In this document: one piece after another, positions 63,474 through 64,000 of the stretch
Numbering within the stretch: the stretch's first letter is position 1
Layout: each line of letters opens with the position of its first letter
From: Pedobacter polysacchareus
Lineage (GTDB): Bacteria > Bacteroidota > Bacteroidia > Sphingobacteriales > Sphingobacteriaceae
Direction of reading: 5' to 3'
Length of the DNA stretch: 64,000 bases
Assembly (NCBI RefSeq): GCF_019802255.1
Contig: NZ_JAHYSS010000001.1
Coordinates: 643,333-707,332 of the forward strand
Notes under the pieces: model-generated
The model's database searches: none
The model's input: the letters and a program-made list of their open reading frames with translations, nothing else
Told to the model about the DNA's origin: nothing
Translations under genes and position numbers: made by a program

Positions 63474-63481
63474 TAACTTTG
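63474..63481 (+). promoter_or_regulatory. -7 element of the Rrf2 regulator gene, implying a leaderless mRNA
   Basis: TAACTTTG, an exact TAnnTTTG match, ends 4 nt before the ATG at 63486. A start site 4-8 nt downstream of the box would fall at or next to the A of the ATG. Confidence 0.55.
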
Positions 63482-63485
63482 TCTT

Positions 63486-63923
63486 ATGCTATCTAAGAAG
63501 ACTAAATATGCAATAAAGGCGCTTGTAGCGCTCGGAAAAAACGCTGGAAACCCTCCTATGCAGATCGTAAGATTGGCAGAGCAGGAAATGATCCCCCGTA
63601 AATTCCTGGAGCAGATTCTATTGGATATGCGTAATGCAGGATATTTATACAGTAAGAAAGGTGCCGGTGGCGGTTACAGTTTAAATAAAGAACCGGGAGA
63701 TATTTTCCTGGCTGATATTCTTCGCATCACAGATGGCCCTATTGCCATGGTTCCTTGTGCCAGTCTTAAATTTTATCGCAAATGCGATGAATGCCATGAT
63801 GAAATCACTTGTGGAATTAGAAAAACCTTTATTGATGTTCGTGATGCTACACTTAAAGTGCTGGCGCAAACCTCTATTGCAGATGTGATTGCACGCGAAA
63901 CGGATGGTAATTTCATAGAATAA
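63486..63923 (+). CDS. Rrf2-family transcriptional regulator
   Basis: A 145-residue winged-helix regulator. The N-terminal MLSKKTKYAIKALVALG and the wing YSKKGAGGGYSLNKEP are typical of Rrf2 (IscR, CymR, NsrR). Three or four cysteines follow the recognition region (PCASLKFYRKC, CHDEITCG), spaced like the iron-sulfur-binding cysteines of IscR-type members, although other Rrf2 proteins keep such residues without a cluster. The nearby operator-promoter pair at 63942-63975 and its twin before yeiH suggest control of sulfur genes. Confidence 0.93.
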   Translation: MLSKKTKYAIKALVALGKNAGNPPMQIVRLAEQEMIPRKFLEQILLDMRNAGYLYSKKGAGGGYSLNKEPGDIFLADILRITDGPIAMVPCASLKFYRKCDECHDEITCGIRKTFIDVRDATLKVLAQTSIADVIARETDGNFIE

Positions 63924-63941
63924 TCAACTATTTTAAAATAA

Positions 63942-63962
63942 AGTCTACTACTTCTATAGAGT
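63942..63962. promoter_or_regulatory. 21-bp operator after the Rrf2 gene (twin of 57346-57366)
   Basis: AGTCTACTA, then CTTCT, then ATAGAGT; 17 of 21 positions equal the yeiH element in reverse complement. It ends 5 nt before the -7 box TATATTTG. The gene it controls starts beyond the window. Confidence 0.65.
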
Positions 63963-63967
63963 TTTTA

Positions 63968-63975
63968 TATATTTG
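63968..63975 (+). promoter_or_regulatory. -7 element for the gene beyond the right edge
   Basis: TATATTTG matches TAnnTTTG exactly. No TTG is at the -33 distance because the operator occupies it, the same layout as upstream of yeiH. Confidence 0.6.
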
Positions 63976-64000
63976 TGTCAGCAATACAAATATATAATCC

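Overview
The window looks like a chromosome segment of a Bacteroidota bacterium, most likely Sphingobacteriaceae (Pedobacter-like). The evidence is a full-length SprA (type IX secretion translocon) between ruvA and gcvH, recurrent promoters of the Bacteroidota type (TTG, about 20 nt, TAnnTTTG), few Shine-Dalgarno sequences, GIN-domain, META-domain and YeiH proteins, and an E1 alpha/beta fusion dehydrogenase. It is mostly housekeeping DNA. I see no insertion sequence, prophage, rRNA operon or CRISPR array.

Layout. 1-12.4 kb: end of a GatA-type amidase, an MltD-like transglycosylase, malic enzyme (MaeB), ruvA, sprA, gcvH and a VanZ-like gene. 12.4-17.5 kb: small lipoprotein, feoAB, SprT-like protease, lipoprotein, 5'-truncated DUF1016 nuclease. 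17.5-24.8 kb: E1 fusion with lutB, GIN protein, M28 peptidase, rpiB, tatC. 24.9-30.8 kb (minus): pdxA, DUF177, rpmF, plsX, fabH, accB, accC, a lipid-initiation cluster. 31-37.8 kb: rsmA, hydroxyacid dehydrogenase, greA, HIT, histidine decarboxylase divergent from an Lrp regulator, then mazG-like, dtd and rsgA. 38-43 kb: thrA-thrB-thrC behind a complete attenuator (leader peptide, antiterminator, terminator). 43-48.4 kb: metF and metH behind a SAM-I riboswitch. 48.6-54.9 kb: BI-1, a hypothetical, murQ, a CtpA-type protease, der, era. 55-55.7 kb: three tandem units of initiator tRNA-Met plus tRNA-Glu. 55.8-64 kb: small membrane protein, lipoprotein, a double-glycine-leader peptide, YeiH transporter, hybrid histidine kinase with a convergent NtrC-type regulator, small secreted protein, Rrf2 regulator.

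Regulation is the richest layer. Three RNA devices are visible or suspected: the thr attenuator, the S-box upstream of metH, and a leader upstream of yeiH with mutually exclusive hairpins. A near-identical 21-bp operator sits 4-5 nt upstream of the -7 box both before yeiH and after the Rrf2 gene at the window end, suggesting an Rrf2-controlled sulfur regulon. A sigma-54-type promoter precedes the hybrid kinase that converges on a GAFTGA-containing regulator. Overlapping divergent promoters serve era and the initiator-tRNA array.

The best candidates for something undescribed are the orphan double-glycine peptide at 56884, the Rrf2/YeiH regulatory circuit, and the intrinsic terminator embedded in the VanZ-like coding sequence. 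All functional assignments are made from sequence reading alone, without database searches.
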